Shown here one piece after another: positions 11,201 through 23,578 of a DNA stretch of 59,035 nt. This stretch comes from Chromera velia (Eukaryota; Sar; Chromeraceae), in contig JAHBMJ010004781.1 of NCBI GenBank assembly GCA_018398765.1, forward strand, positions 18,706 to 77,740. The letters are read 5' to 3'. The first letter of the stretch is position 1, and each line of letters starts with the position of its first letter. The notes beneath the pieces are model-generated. The model was not told the DNA's origin. It ran no database searches and saw nothing but the letters and a program-made list of their open reading frames with translations. A program made the position numbers and the translations under genes.

Positions 11201-13572
11201 CCCTGTGTGTCTCTTTTGGCGCCTCCTTTTCTTCTCTCGGTGCGTGTGTAGAAAAGCTCGGACAGCGCTATGGGATTGAAACAACATGGTTGTGCATGCG
11301 TCCAGATCGTTTGATCTTTTAGATGGATACTTTTTCTGCCTTCAGTCTTCTTTTTTGCAACTTCTGTTTCTTTTACTCTTCCTTTTCTGCTCCTTTTTGT
11401 TCCCTCGTCTCTTTGCTTGCTTTCTATTCATGCTTTTTTGTTCCGGTTTCTCTTCTTTGCTCTGTCCTCCTCATCTGCGCAGGCTCTGTGCTTCCAGCCT
11501 TCTCGACCGCTTCTCTTTTCAGCAGATGGGGGGGGAGACCTCTACTGTTGGGACATTCGCTCCTCCAGGCAAGCTGCTTGCTCCCTTTTACTCTGTCCTC
11601 TCTCTTCCTTCCGGTTCGCCTCTCTTCTGCAGAGTCTCTTTTTCGTCTCCTCGGCTCGTTTCTCCATGTGCCTCCGCGAGTGTATACGTCGAGACATCGT
11701 GTGCAGACAGATGCAGGGAGCCCATCTCTAAACGTTTCGCAAACAGCTGCCTGAAAGGATGTCTCTTGCGACTGTGTAGTAAATTGACGTGAACTCGGGG
11801 GACTTACTCAAGTAATGCGCCTGCTCTGTTCTTGATTGTTTCGCTCTCTGTGTGTGTGCAGGTGCCGGCAGCGCATCTCCTCCGAAAGTCTGGGCACTCT
11901 CCGGATATCCTCTCTTGATTGCTGCGACCTCGGAGGAGGGGGCGCACTGGGGACGGGCAGTCAAAGTCTCCTGGCCATCGGTCGGTCCCCCTGCCTTCCT
12001 GCCTGCCTGCCTCTCTGTGCGTCTGTTTTCTCTGACAAAATATGTGGTGTGTCGCTTTTCCAGTCTTCTGTTGACCTGTCTCTCTCTCCTGTTAGTAGGT
12101 ATTTTTCGATTTGTTCTTGGGATGAGAGGAAAAGGAGAGGCATCAAAAGCACAGGACTGATTATGCCGTGTGTGGTTCAGTCAGGAAAAGAACTTTGTCG
12201 GTCGGTCTGCTCGACAGAGTATACATCTTTTGGTCTTTTCTCGGAGTATTGATGGAAAATAGCAAGCGTGCTGTCTTCATACAAGTCGATGTACTGGATG
12301 GATCAGTGCCGTGAGAGAGAGTGGAAGAAAAAGAGAAAAACTTGGGAACGGATGTCCAAACAGCCAACTCACTGAGGAACCAATCAACCAATCAAGGAGT
12401 CATCCATGCAATGAATTGCCCACCGCATCCCCCGAATCCCTCAGGTTCTAACACGGGCATCGTGAGTGTGTTCGGGTTGGACGACGTCTCTTCTTCGGCT
12501 TCCTCGTCCGTCCCCTCAAGTCTGAATTCGCACACGCACAGACAGAGTCAAGAGAGCGGGCTTGTGTTGAGCAACACAACGGCACTCAAGGTTGGCCAGT
12601 GGGGGGGACAGCTCTGTGTTTTGGGCATTTTGAATGCTGCACACATGTGAATTTGGGTACAGAACGGAGATCAATCAGAGCCACACTGACACGTATCTGT
12701 ATGCCCAAAAGACTGTCAGAGATACAGTCAAACACACATGCATCATGTTGATTTTTCTCCGCCCTTCTGCTCCTTCTCTCTTCTTCTCTTTTATTGAGTG
12801 TCCTCTGTTTCTCTTGCTGTCTCTGTCAATGTGTGTCTGTCTCTCGCCCTTTCTTTTTCTACCTTCCTCACCCTTTCCGTCCGTTTCCTCTGATCGCCCA
12901 CCAATTTCTCTTCTTCCTTTCTCTTCCATATGCGTGTCCTGCCTGCCCCCTGCCCGCCTGCAGGATCTGCCGAATCTGGCTATAGAGGCCGACATGCATT
13001 CATTCATTCATTTTCTGCGGATGAAACTGAATGTGTTAATATATGAAAATGAATGCAGGATCTGAAGAATCTGGTGACGGAGGCCGACAGTGTAAAGTTC
13101 CACCCTTCTGGCCAGCTCCTCTGCGTTGCCTCCTCCAAATCGAAGGACGCTCTCCGACTCGTGCACAGCCAGTCGCTCTCCGTCTACCTCAATTGGCCCA
13201 GAGGGAGGGCCCCGGCCAAGAAGACCTGCACGGTCGACTTCAGGTCGGTACGTCGGACAGCGTGCTTTTTTGACTTCTTTCGACTTGAATTGAGCGATGG
13301 ATGCGAACAGTCAGTCTGGAAGGGGACAAGGAGACAGAAGGGAAACAACGTGTCCACCAGAAAGAAAAGCCAGACAAATACGTCAACCAGGAAGTGCAGG
13401 GTGAGTCGCTTACTCCTCGCTTCTTCGTTTTTTCCCTACTTTCTCACTTTCTTCATCCTGCAATTATTTTGTCCTCCCTTACTTTCATTCGTGCAGTGCG
13501 GATGGCCGATTTCTCGCGATGGGGGATGACAAAGGCGCCGTAAAGCTGGTCCAGTTTCCCCTCTTCTCGTGA
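8211..13572 (+). CDS. UTP18: U3 snoRNP-associated WD40 protein Utp18
   Basis: Ten exons: 8211-9055, 9514-9598, 9876-10024, 10490-10627, 10973-11042, 11483-11568, 11862-11980, 12445-12590, 13059-13243 and 13497-13572. They join in frame to 632 residues. Utp18 is a WD40 subunit of the nucleolar small-subunit processome needed for 18S pre-rRNA cleavage. Evidence: an N-terminal basic/acidic region (poly-E at residues about 80-105 and 185-205); the Utp18 signature AWVDEDDADV, then RLRKLRE, then YQERLRHQF; then WD repeats in the expected order: ILSVNFHP with SRDKRVRLFQ, IDGEDNPLL, SADGGGDLYCWDIRSSR, LLAIGSNTGIVSVF, the family-typical NLVTEADSVKFHPSG, LVHSQSLSVYLNWPRGR, and final ADGRFLAMGDDKGAVKL before TGA. 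The ATG at 8211 is the first in frame and gives a normal N-terminus. The intron after exon 6 appears to be GC-AG. Exon 9 has an upstream duplicate of its head at 12964. Confidence 0.92.
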
Positions 13573-14743
13573 TTACTCGTGATGTTCGTTGATGGGAACT
13601 AACCCTCTGAATTGCTGCCTCTCAAGCAGACCGCCCTATGCAGTCCACAACTTGGGTACTTAGACGGTTGGCCCTTTGATCGAATTATCCGTCCCCCCAA
13701 TTACAGTCGAGTCGTATGGGGCGGGTTCGGCATGAAGGCAACAAGCAAAGTGATTGGTCGACGGATCGACTGACTGAACCCTTCCACGGCATCCAGGGTA
13801 AAAAAGCTTCTTCGCCAGTTGCTTTAGCAGCGGCAAAGTCACAGAAATATTTTTTTAAAAAATAATTAAGATTTAAGCTAGGATTTGAGTTTCTATCTAC
13901 AAGTTCCAACTCGTTCAACTAGTTTAACTGACAGTGTTACTGACTCGGAGTCAACTCACTAGACCACTACTATATAGTTATATATAGTCACTAACATTCA
14001 GTATAAATATTACCAGTGACCTTAAATAATTATTCAAGCTAGGGACCCTAGGGTTATACATATGAGTCTACAGAGAGCCGATGAATAAAATCATCCACCT
14101 ACCGACAGCAGGCTTCATAAGTACACATCTTTCTATCAGAGCAGCCAACAGGCAACCCATCCTACCCACCCATCGGGTTGTGTGTCAGCATGCGCAAAAA
14201 GAAAAGATCGAACCATCCGTTACCGACAGGGCAGAACGGGGAAGGGCAGAGACGGAAGGAATACTGGAGGACGACTTGCTGCACAGGAGAAACTGCCCCG
14301 TAGGTCGCGAGCGGAAAGATTTTTTTGACTGCATTCAGGTTCAGGTGTTGCATGCATGGACGGACGAGCCGTCCCGTGCGATCTCCATGCGCATGCATGC
14401 ATGGCACGCGATCCGGTCGATCCGGTCCATGCATTCGTGCATGGATTGCCTGCCAAGATTGAGTCCCAAACCGGTCCGATGCACTTAATTTGTACTAAGT
14501 TTGTAGTTGACGAAAGCAAGCCACTTCCGACGGTTTCTGAAGCACTTCATGGATCCAGCGAATAGCATTTGTGTGAGAAAGGACTGGCAAACCGAAGACG
14601 ACATTTGCTTCTCGACAGGACTGAAATCGAGCTACCGGCCGAGAGCAGCCAACCTGCCGCTCAGTCCTCTCGTGTCCATCAAAGCAATCAAGAGTCCAAC
14701 ACCTGGTCTGTAGCCCCTCCAGCACTTTTTTGGGGGGCCAGGC
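13573..14743. other. Intergenic, UTP18 to first glutamate receptor-like gene
   Basis: No supported gene. 13840-14080 is AT-rich. 14345-14450 is dense in CATGCATG- and GATCCGGTC-type palindromes and lies 300-400 bases upstream of the start codon of the next gene, so it may be regulatory. The rest has no recognisable feature. Confidence 0.5.
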
Positions 14744-16092
14744 ATGAAGTTCCTCTTCCCGGCTTCCATTCTGCTCCTCCAGCTCTCCCTAAAGGGAGAT
14801 GGAGCCAGCACGAGTCCCACGCCGTCTTGTGCAGTCAGAGATGCAATTGCAGGTCCGCCCATCGTTTTCTTTGTTCCTTTTCATTATTGGTTGACTTATG
14901 CTCTGCCAACAAAAATGTTCAGCACCACTTCTGATTCCTCACCTGAAGCTGCACTGGAAGTGTCCAATCGCGTGCAATTGCCAGAAAAAACATGTATATA
15001 AAAATATGCATGCTTGCCTCCAGGCGTGCGTGCACGTCTGCGACCACATAGAAGAGTTGGAACACCCTTTGAAACGGAGGGATGCTTTAAGATGCGTGTG
15101 CTGGCAGTGTCCATTGACTGAATCTGAGGTTCCACGGTGGAGAACTTGACAGAATGCGAAGCTTGATTCTCTCTAGAGCCTATATATATAGCTACCTAGC
15201 TGCATGAATGTCTGACCTTGTTCAGGAGGGCACGCAACAATTTGCGCTGTGCAGCCTCGCAGTCTTGATACCTTTGTCTGATGTCTGACCGATCCGTCGA
15301 CCCACTCATGCGTATGCACGACCTCTCTCGGTTCCACGGTCTGCTGTCGATGGATGTCTTTTGTTTGCAGCTGACTCCTCTCTCTCGTATCTGGACGCGG
15401 TGAAGGGCCGACACTTCCGCATCGCGATGGAGAGCTACTTCCCTCCCTATGTGGACCTCTCGAATGACTCAGGTGCGTCGGCCGATAAGTCAAAAAAATT
15501 CTGTCGGACAGTCAGTTAGTCCGTCCATCTGTCCGTCCGTCCGTCAAGGAGTCAGTCAGTCCTTGCGTCCGTCCATCCCAGCCAGGGAGGTAAGGATCCA
15601 GTGAGCTGAGGGGAGAGCGTCCCCGCGTATGCCGAATTTCGTGCACGTTGCCAGGGTACCGAAAGAACGTGAATCTTTCAATCGAGGAAAGAGTGTCAGA
15701 AGAAAAAAACAGCCTGATTTTAAACTGTCGTGATCACTCTCTTTCGCACTAGGTCAAGCGAGGACGAAGGCTAGTAAGCGAGGAAAGGAGAGAAACAAGA
15801 AAGGGAAAAGACGGGATGATCATTTCGTCAGTCATGACTACTCTGCGATGACTGTGCATGAAGTGTGTATGCACTGGTCTTTTTCTTCGAACTGTACTCT
15901 CTCTGCTAGTCTCTCTATCAGACTCAATAGATCAGACTCAGAGTCTTCTCTCTGTTGTCTGTGTCTACGTTGTGTGTGTTGTCTGTCTTTTCGGGACCTC
16001 CGCTGGTCGTGCATCATGTCTTATTCACACCAAAGTTTGCACTTGATCCCCTTCGGCTAGGCGGAGTACAAGCAGAGTAGAACTCTCTCTGA

Positions 16093-16144
<52 letters not shown>

Positions 16145-16735
16145 CCTGGTGATGCAGGGCATGTTCTCGACGTGATCAAAGAGATGGCGTCCCGAGGTGG
16201 TTTCGCGTACACAATTGTGGACATCGGCTCGCCTGCAAGCGGACAGACATGGACGGCCTTCATTCAAGCAACCGTTGACTCTGCTGAGTACGGTGAGCTG
16301 CTATCTTTTTGGGGGGGGGCGCTTCTGTCTCCCTAGTTTGCTTTTCTGGCGAGAGCTGTTTGACAGTCTGTCTGTCTCCCTTTTTGCCTACAGGCTGTGA
16401 GCTGTCTTCCGGTTTGCTTGTGTTGCACATAGACCATCCCTGCACTATCCATCTCCGTTCTACATGCGTGCGTGTGTGTGTGTGTGTGCCCACATGCAGA
16501 CCTGATCGGGTCCTACTACAGCGTCACCAATGCCCGACTGGACGCGAACTGGGTGTTCACCTACCCCTTTGTGGACATCTCAGACATGCTCCTTGCGCAG
16601 ATCCCGAGTGAGATCGAGAAGGACCTCCTTGATCGGATGAGCATCTTTGTGGCGCCCTTCTCAGTTTATGTCTGGCTGGTCCTTGTGGCCATCGTCATTG
16701 GCGCTGGCTTCATTCACTGGTCAGACAGAGAAAAA

Positions 16736-16769
<34 letters not shown>

Positions 16770-16795
16770 GGACAGACGGACGGACGGACGGACGG

Positions 16796-16836
<41 letters not shown>

Positions 16837-19800
16837 AACACAGACAGACAGAAACACAGACAGACAGAAACACAGACAGACAGACAGACAGACAGACAGA
16901 CGACAATGCAGGGAGGATCGGAATGTTGTTGCTTCGCGGAATTCCATGCGTTGGTAGACTGATGCCCTCACAGGGGTTGAGACGATCCGTCTGTCTTCTT
17001 CTCTACTTATCGATCTGCCTTGCTTCCTTTCTTGCGCTCTTTTCTCTCTTTGATGTCTCCATTCTTCTTTCTTTCTGTCCCTCCTTTCTCCCTTCTCTAT
17101 TTCAGTCCTCTCTGCCTGCCTTTCTTTCTTCCTCCTGCAAACTGTCAGACTGACTGACCGACGTACAGATCTCATATTTACAAATACGTGTCGTCTCTCT
17201 CCGTGGCTGTGTATGGGTGCATGCAGGTACGCTGACAGGGACAGACGCGAGGAGAATCGGGAGACCTGGAAACAATTTGTTCTCCGCAAGATGAACCTGA
17301 GGAAAAAAAAGTATTACTACATGATGACCGCCATTGAAAAGCTTCAGGCCGAGAAGGAGAAGGAGGGAGGAGCAGATGAGGACGCCGGACGGTCCAAGAA
17401 GAGTGTGGGCATTCAGGATACCACCGAGAAGGATCCCGAGAAGGCCGTTCAGGAGATGGCCAACAAGATCGGGTGGGACGAGGAGGCAGCTCTAGACTAC
17501 ATGGACCCCCTCGGACGTCCAGAGGCCAACGTTTCCAGATACCCACAACTGGGAGCGTCCATCTTCATGAAGGTAGGCAGGCTGCATGGAACAACCCCCA
17601 ACCGTCTTCTGACTGTCTGTCTGTCTTTCTGCCTCGTCGCTTTGCGCATGTGTCAGCGTATTTATGTGCCGCGCCTTAATCGCTGTTCGTCTTGCATGCA
17701 GGCTATGGCTCTCGGGTCTCTGGGGCCGAAGGCGAACCCCTTCTCGGGAGCCGCGAAGACGCATCTGTTCATCTTCTCCTTTCTGATCTTCATTGTCACT
17801 GCAGCCTACACCGCCAACCTTGCAACATTCCTCCTCAAAGACGTCAGTGAGTCAGCTAGGAGACCTGAAGGGGGTCTTGTGGGGAAAGGAGAACAAAAAG
17901 GCACAGAAAGAGAGGGAGAGAGACTAGGCAAAATGGGTGGGGAGGCAAGTCACATCCTGACCTACAATGAGCACTCATGCACCTGTATGTCCATTTTGTG
18001 GTGTGACATATTCCCCTGCGTGCCCGTGCAGCAATCCATAGACACTTCCGTACATGTCTGTGTGCGTTCAGTCGGACTTCGAAGTCGCGCTCCTGAACAT
18101 TGACGATCTCGTCAGCAGTGGGAAGCCGGCGTGCATCGGTCAAGTCACTCACATTCAAGATCCTATCAGGAAACTGTATCCTCAGTCAGTCCGTCAGTCT
18201 TTCTGTCAGTGAGACCGCCAGTCAGTCTGCCCCTCTGTGTTGGTCTTATTGTATTCTAAGCAATCAAAGCCCTCTAAGGTGTCAACCCGACGCATTTCCT
18301 TTCTTGTATCGATCGAAATGTGTCTCTGGCTCGTGGCCTTAATTACTTTCTCGTCCGCCTATCGAAACCCCGCAGAGAGCAGTCTCTGTCTGTCTGTCTG
18401 TCTGTCTGCCTTTGCCTCAATTATTCCTGCTCCTGCATATAGATAAATAATGCAAGCGTGCGCATCAATGAACATCCCTCTTTTTGCACTCGTGAAACCT
18501 CCACGCAGACTCGGGCAGTACACCGAAGAGACCTACGCCAACAGAGAAGAGATGCTTAACCTCGTCAGAGACGGCACGTGCGGTGGCGTGATCGCAGCGG
18601 GCACATTCTTGGACGTGAGTCTGTCAGTAGTGGGTGTTTTGCGGGTGTGTCTTCTATGCGTGCGCCTCTCCTTCTCTGCCGGCGATTCCTTCCAGTGAAA
18701 CTCCTATTGTGTCCCTGGCGGCATCTCTTCTTTTTGCATGAATGAGTGTCGACAGAGGGACAGGAAGAGCCCAACTACAGATTTACGCAGATGCAACGAA
18801 GCATTCAGGAAAGGACACATTTGATGTGTAAGTTCAAAAGTCCAAATGAGCTTACGTTCATTCATACACTCGCTCACGTTCTCGCAGGGTTACGTGGCAG
18901 CCAACGAGCAGTGCGACATGAGGGTCGTTGGCAGTCCGATTGTCAGAAAGGGCGCGGGTTTCGTCCAGCTTGCTACCAACGACTGCCAGGAGCCCGTCCG
19001 ATATGCAATCGACACAATTCTGGTGGGGATGGAAGAGGACGGATTCCTTCAGGTGAGCATTTGTGTGCAGACAAGACCTTTCTTACAGCTTCACCCCACG
19101 GTACGTCATGAATGCCCGTGGATTTCGAGTGCAGACGAAAAAACAATTTCACTCAGTGGTCCGTCTGAGGCAAGAGAGACCGAACCGAAGCACACTCTAA
19201 GGCTCATCTCGTTAACTTTCTGCCAGTCTGCCTGTGACACTTTTTCCCTTTACCTACCGGCATATCGCGGAGCTATGTTGAAAGATGGAGGGAGAGAGAT
19301 CCTTCTTGCAGAAAGAAATGAAGCCGTAAGCCGTCCCTGCGACCTGCTCTTGCAACCCCAATTCATTTCTCCTAACCGCCTGTCTGCGTGTCTGTCTACC
19401 TACCTACCTACCTACCTACCTACCTGTATGCAGACCACATGGAAGACCTACGTGGAGCCCCCAAGCGCGTGCGCAGGGGTAAGTCGAGCAGAGCAAGCAC
19501 TCAGACAATTGATTACAGCTGTGTTCAGTACAGTTCGATCATCGATCAGATCAGACAACACCCAAAACAGAATGAATCTGTCTGGCAAATCAACCACAGT
19601 AGAAATGGCTGCATCCAATTGCGAATTTTTGCTGTCAGATTCAAAACATCAGATTGGTCTGTTCAATTCCTTCTTTTCTGCCTATCTGTCTTTCCTTCCC
19701 TTCTCCCGGGGGTCCTGATTCTTCTTCTTCTAGCATTGGTCTATCCGTGCCTATTTGCGCGCGGGTGTTTTCTGTATCTGCTTCTGTGCTTTTTTGCCTC

Positions 19801-20469
19801 TTTGCATGCATGCCTGCCTGTTTGATTGACCACATGTCGATGACGCGTTCCTTTTTTATGTATGAATAAAATGTATGAAAATCAATAAATGCATTGATTG
19901 ACCACATGCTGCAGATCGATGATGAGTTCCAACCGAGTGTCGGATTGACTCTGGAATCCTTCTCCGGAATCTTTGTTGCCTATGGGGTGATTGCGATCGT
20001 AACGGTGATCTTCGCCTACATCAGGGCACGCACCCGTAAGCACACGGACTTTCTGCTCAGCAAGGCCAAGCAGGACGTCTCAAAGCGTCTGCAGGGAATT
20101 CCCGGTGAGATCTCGAAGAGAAGAACCCTGCTGCTTGGGGAGTCGCCGTTGGCAAAACAGACAGTGGGAGAGGGGAGCCCTGAAAACCCTGACGAGAGGG
20201 AGCCCTCATTCGGGATGGAGAGGGAGAACGAAGAAGACCATCAACAAGTTCTGCAGGCAGATGAAGAACCAAAGCAGCAAGGAGAGGAGGAGGAAGAGAG
20301 CATTTGTGCTTCCATCGGGAGAAAGGCCGCTGCAGGGGGTGAGTTTGAATCGAAGAAAGAAGACAGTCTGGCGAGTGACGAGGCGCCTGTGGACGATGAG
20401 ATTGAAGGGGGGGGGATGTTCATCAACACAGTGGCCTTGAACAGGGGGCCTAGTATGAAACACAGATGA
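14744..20469 (+). CDS. Ionotropic glutamate receptor-like channel, copy 1
   Basis: Eleven exons: 14744-14852, 15371-15472, 16158-16292, 16500-16719, 17227-17572, 17702-17842, 18072-18184, 18509-18614, 18888-19052, 19434-19478 and 19915-20469. They join in frame to 678 residues. This is a ligand-gated cation channel subunit of the plasma membrane. In order: signal peptide (MKFLFPASILLLQLSL); S1 half of the ligand-binding domain starting FRIAMESYFPPYV and containing TNARLDANWVFTYP, with the arginine that binds the ligand carboxylate in this family; M1 (VYVWLVLVAIVIGAGF); pore region and M3 with AYTANLATF, matching the signature SYTANLAAF; S2 with TCGGVIAAG and VGMEEDGFLQ; M4 (SGIFVAYGVIAIVTVIF) and an acidic cytoplasmic tail. 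There is no amino-terminal domain. Exon 5 inserts about 100 charged residues between M1 and the pore, which is unusual. Its inverted paralogue is at 23579-29642. The ligand is unknown. Confidence 0.92.
16739..16902. repeat. (GACA)n/(GACG)n microsatellite
   Basis: GACA and GACG units with AACA interruptions, immediately after exon 4 of the first glutamate receptor-like gene, so it lies at the 5' end of that intron. A shorter GACA tract lies in the same relative position, just upstream of exon 11's region, in the paralogue (24590-24616). Confidence 0.9.
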
Positions 20470-23386
20470 ATGAAGTCATGAAAGGGAAGTAGGGGAGGGG
20501 GTGGGGTGGTATAAGGGTGCACGTCTGCACGAATTAAGTTAAACGGAATGGGTGACAAAGGAAGCAGTCGAGGACTCACTGCCTGGCGTTGACCTGTGCA
20601 GAAAAGAAAAAGAATGCCTTAGGCTCTTTTAATTTCTTTGCAAATCATCGGAGGCAGTAGCTTGACCCGGAAGAGAGACAAATTCGTATCTATTCCCCGC
20701 CAATTCCTCTCGTTCATGACGTGGATCGATGCTTGCGTCTGTTGTTTCTTCTTTGCTCATCGGTCTCTCTACATATATCTCGCTTGTTTCAAAGCCGTCT
20801 CATTCTGAGTCATTCAGATGACCCTGGTTCGGTCCGTCATCATCTGGAGTGCCTCATTCCGTTTGCAGTCGCTCAGTCTTTCGGTGTGTTTTTTAAGTTT
20901 GTTGATGGCCGGGAGTGACAAAAACAAAAAGGAGCACAGACGGGCAGCAAGCCTGCGTGCCGGTGACCAAAAACTCAAGTGAGATCTGAGAGGAACTTTG
21001 ACCAGAAAAAACAGAGCAGCAGAAAACTTCAACTTCAGGTTTGAAAATGACCTTGATAACAAGCCTGTCACAGCCACTTGTGCATGCTAAGAAAAAATTC
21101 AAAAGAAGACATGAGAGGATGCAAATCGATAATGCGATACGTCCTGCAATCTCTCATTTCCTCATGCAGTCTCTTGACACTAGCTCGATGAACATACTTT
21201 CATCTTACTGCAACTTCCGTGATCAAGCGCCAGGAGCTTGTTATATCATTGTGCATACATTCCAGTCCAAGGAATCAAATCTAGAATCAATTTAATTCAA
21301 TCAAATACACATGATCGAATTACCATAAGCAATATGCGAATGCGTAAGGCTTTGTCATGTTAGTTGCATGATTGGATCAGGCAATGACATTCAAACCAAA
21401 TTTTTTAGCAAATTTCATTCTAACATAATATTAACGTTCAAGTTTTGCTTGGCGTATCATTTTTTATATATAATGTATTGCTTAATTTAGCGCTTCTTTT
21501 AAATGTATATAGTTTCGATTGTTTTGTAATTTTATAAGTTAATATAATTATAAGTTATTTTAAGTTCATAAAATGTATTGTTTCAACACATGTACCCTAA
21601 ATGCACTTAAGTTTCTAGTATTATTGACATTCATCATAATGATTCATGATCAATTTTTAGTATATTAGGATATATTTGCTAGTATATTTGTTTAGTACTA
21701 GACTTTTAAAAACGAGAAAAACTTAGTTGAAGTTTATTTGTTAGAGATTTACTAGGAGATTTATAACGATTTAGTGTATACTACTGTATAGTTGGTCAAA
21801 AAATAGAAAAATCTATAACTCATCATCATCATTCACCATCGCTATCGGCCCATAAATGAGCGTCTAACATTCGGCTGGTTCGATACGCAGCTGGACATAC
21901 TGCTGGGGCAGTCCTCTCCTATAAAGGAAGATAACACAGGCAAGAACGGCTTTCCCGTGACGGCCACTCACTGAATTCCCATGGTAAGGCAGGGTGGTCT
22001 TACATCCTCACACAGAACGCGTGGCCTTGTCCTCTTTCTGCCGAAATCTAGCTTAATCAGAAGAAGGAAGAGCCAGAGAACCTTCATTGAAGTTCATTCT
22101 GATAGGCTAGGTTAAGTTGTGCCCTTTCACTTCATATCTCGCCCCAAAGCTCCTTCTAGCCTGCCTGTTTTGAGACAGACGGTGGTAGAATGACGGAGAC
22201 GGCTGAAGAGATGGGCAAAAATGGTAGCCTGGCTTGGCTTTGTCCCCATTCCGCGAACCACTTCCCAAAAAGGGAGAAAACCTCATCCGTCTGACCCCGT
22301 TGCCAGTGTTTCGCACTCAGCACACGTGCGCGCTAACTGCTTGTACTGTCTAACTGTAGGTCGGTGAGGCTATGTAATTCAAACGTATTTTATGCCAGTG
22401 ATTAAATCATGTATCGAAAGCCTTTTAAAGTCACAATAATAAAGAGATACATAAAACTTTTTATATCATAGCTAAATTTATAGTTTTTATAATTAAGCCA
22501 TATCTGTGCATAAAAAGAGAGATCCTAGAAAGTTCATGGATGTGTAAGCAATGCTACTAACGAACGTTGAGTAACGATCGTGCAGTACAAAGGTTAAAAA
22601 AATCATGCCGAGTCTCAACTATGAGAAAGATGCGCTTCCCCTGGGACCCCAGCTGTGACAATGCGACTCAAATAACAACTTAACGTACCTTGACCTCGAT
22701 CCGAGCGGAATTCGAATTCCGGGTTTCCGAACTTTGAACGATTCATCGACACATGCCGTTTATTGTCGTTCGTACGCTGATCGGTAGAGCTTGAGCGAGT
22801 AGAACCGACTGAAATGACCGGCAGCGGTAGCGGTAGTCGGCATCCTTTCTGTCTGTTGGTGCTCTGGCACGCGTATTCGTAGAGTTTTCATCAAGCTGCG
22901 TGGAAAGAAGACGCGAGCCTGAGCACTGCAGTTACAGTGCAGTAGAGTACGCCGTCGTTGGTCTGTGCGGATGAATGCTGGAGGCTCAAATGAATCAATT
23001 AAGTGCATTACAACCGAAGGAGGCCGGCAAGCACAAAGCCCAAACCTGGGTAACTGACTGGTTGCTGGCCCCATTGCCTCCCTCCCTGCATATTCTTCTC
23101 TGTCCCCTCTTTCTGTCTATTTCCCTCACCATCTTTTCCTCTACGCCCCCACCCTATACCCCCCTGTGTGTGTTTATGCTTGTCTGTGTGTGTGCATGCA
23201 CAAGTAAGTTTTTTTTCCTGCCAGAAAAACGGTTTCGACACCTCCGACGGCCCCACCCTCTAAGCGAGGGCAGACCACTGGCAAAGAGCAAAGAAGAGCG
23301 AATGCATGCACATACTGTGAAACCCCAGGCAGAAATCTCGGGCGTGCAAATAATTTCAATTGAAGGCGAAACCCGCCACATGTGTG

Positions 23387-23429
<43 letters not shown>

Positions 23430-23578
23430 GAAGAGAGGGAGAGAGAAACTTTCGGCTGTTTCTTCTCTTCTCTTTCGACCAGAGGCCCCCCTCGATCTAT
23501 GCATCCACTTAGTCCTCAACCAATGTCCTCGTGCAATTCTGTGTATGCATGTGTGTGAGTGTGTGTGGTCTTTTCCGT
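20470..23578. other. Convergent gap between the two receptor genes
   Basis: A 3.1-kb gap between two stop codons facing each other. 20470-21250 is ordinary-composition sequence without a supported gene. 21290-21840 and 22370-22600 are strongly AT-rich. 21820-22340 is of mixed composition with a CATCATCATC run at about 21823, like the repeat arms at 34.6 and 35.6 kb. 22700-23578 contains no supported gene; it ends with a GA microsatellite (about 23391-23445). A mobile-element origin of the middle part is possible but not shown. Confidence 0.5.
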
